Positions 13,095 to 13,130 of a stretch of 13,130 bases of DNA are shown here, in pieces. The translations under genes were made by a program, and so were the position numbers. The number at the start of each line of letters is the position of its first letter. The stretch's first letter is position 1. The notes beneath the pieces were generated by a model. The model searched no databases, had not been told where the DNA came from, and was given only the letters and a program-made list of their open reading frames with translations. Origin of the DNA: WHSM01 sp050701635 (GTDB lineage: Bacteria > Actinomycetota > Actinomycetes > Mycobacteriales > Micromonosporaceae); NCBI GenBank assembly GCA_050701635.1, contig JBOGDF010000139.1:1-13130 (forward strand), in the 5' to 3' direction.

Positions 13095-13130
13095 GCGGCG
13101 CGGCGCGGCGCGGCGCGCGCGGCGCGGCGC
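13095..13130. repeat. GCGGC pentanucleotide microsatellite
   Basis: About seven GCGGC/GGCGC units, with one interruption (GCGCGC), run to the window edge. It lies just outside the right palindrome. Its true length is unknown because it reaches the end of the sequence. Confidence 0.8.

Noticed and set aside
1..13130. CRISPR arrays, rRNA genes, transposase genes, prophage genes
   Set aside because: No regularly spaced repeats, rRNA-like segments or recombinase motifs were found in either strand.

Overview
The window is a stretch of high-GC actinobacterial chromosome. The very high GC, the frequent GTAC-containing codons, the leaderless-looking GTG start, the tRNA without an encoded CCA, the YbaB/EspC-like/WXG gene set and the sortase-anchored surface protein all fit a filamentous actinomycete, most likely the Micromonosporaceae. 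That placement is inference from sequence style; no database was searched.

Left part (1-4540): a Cdc48/p97-type double AAA+ ATPase lies on the minus strand (70-2280). Divergent from it is a two-gene unit for small secreted ricin-type beta-trefoil lectins (2441-3522), closed by a strong hairpin terminator. Next comes a secreted Calx-beta plus DUF11 protein (3717-4448) whose last codons run into the terminator hairpin of a convergent tRNA-Thr(CGU) gene (4466-4538, minus). The accessory genes sit against the 3' end of that tRNA, which is where islands often integrate.

Middle part (4540-9504): a DUF1737 protein is followed closely by a membrane-attached calcineurin-like phosphoesterase. A PSP1/RicT-like cysteine-rich protein converges on it from the right, with a perfect 26-bp-stem palindrome between the two. 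Divergent from the PSP1 gene, and behind a noticeably AT-rich leader, is a cell-wall-anchored (LPTTG) surface protein, followed by two hairpins.

Right part (9505-13130): about 465 bases hold no confident gene. A minus-strand group follows: YbaB-like, then an EspC-like type VII secretion target, then a WXG-containing protein (the last two coupled by a TGATG overlap), then a 60-residue two-helix membrane protein. The group resembles an orphan ESX substrate/chaperone operon; no ESX ATPase or membrane component is present here. Last is a plus-strand AbiEi-type winged-helix plus DUF559 nuclease-like gene. It is bracketed by two copies of one 56-bp palindromic element in opposite orientation, the left copy nested between two DnaA-box-like sequences. 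A GCGGC microsatellite runs off the right edge.

The most interesting items are: (1) the nuclease-like gene framed by inverted 56-bp palindromes, a candidate mobile cassette; (2) the Calx-beta/DUF11 gene cut short at a tRNA terminator, a candidate island scar; (3) an AAA+ ATPase whose first ring looks unable to hydrolyse ATP; and (4) the orphan ESX-substrate operon.
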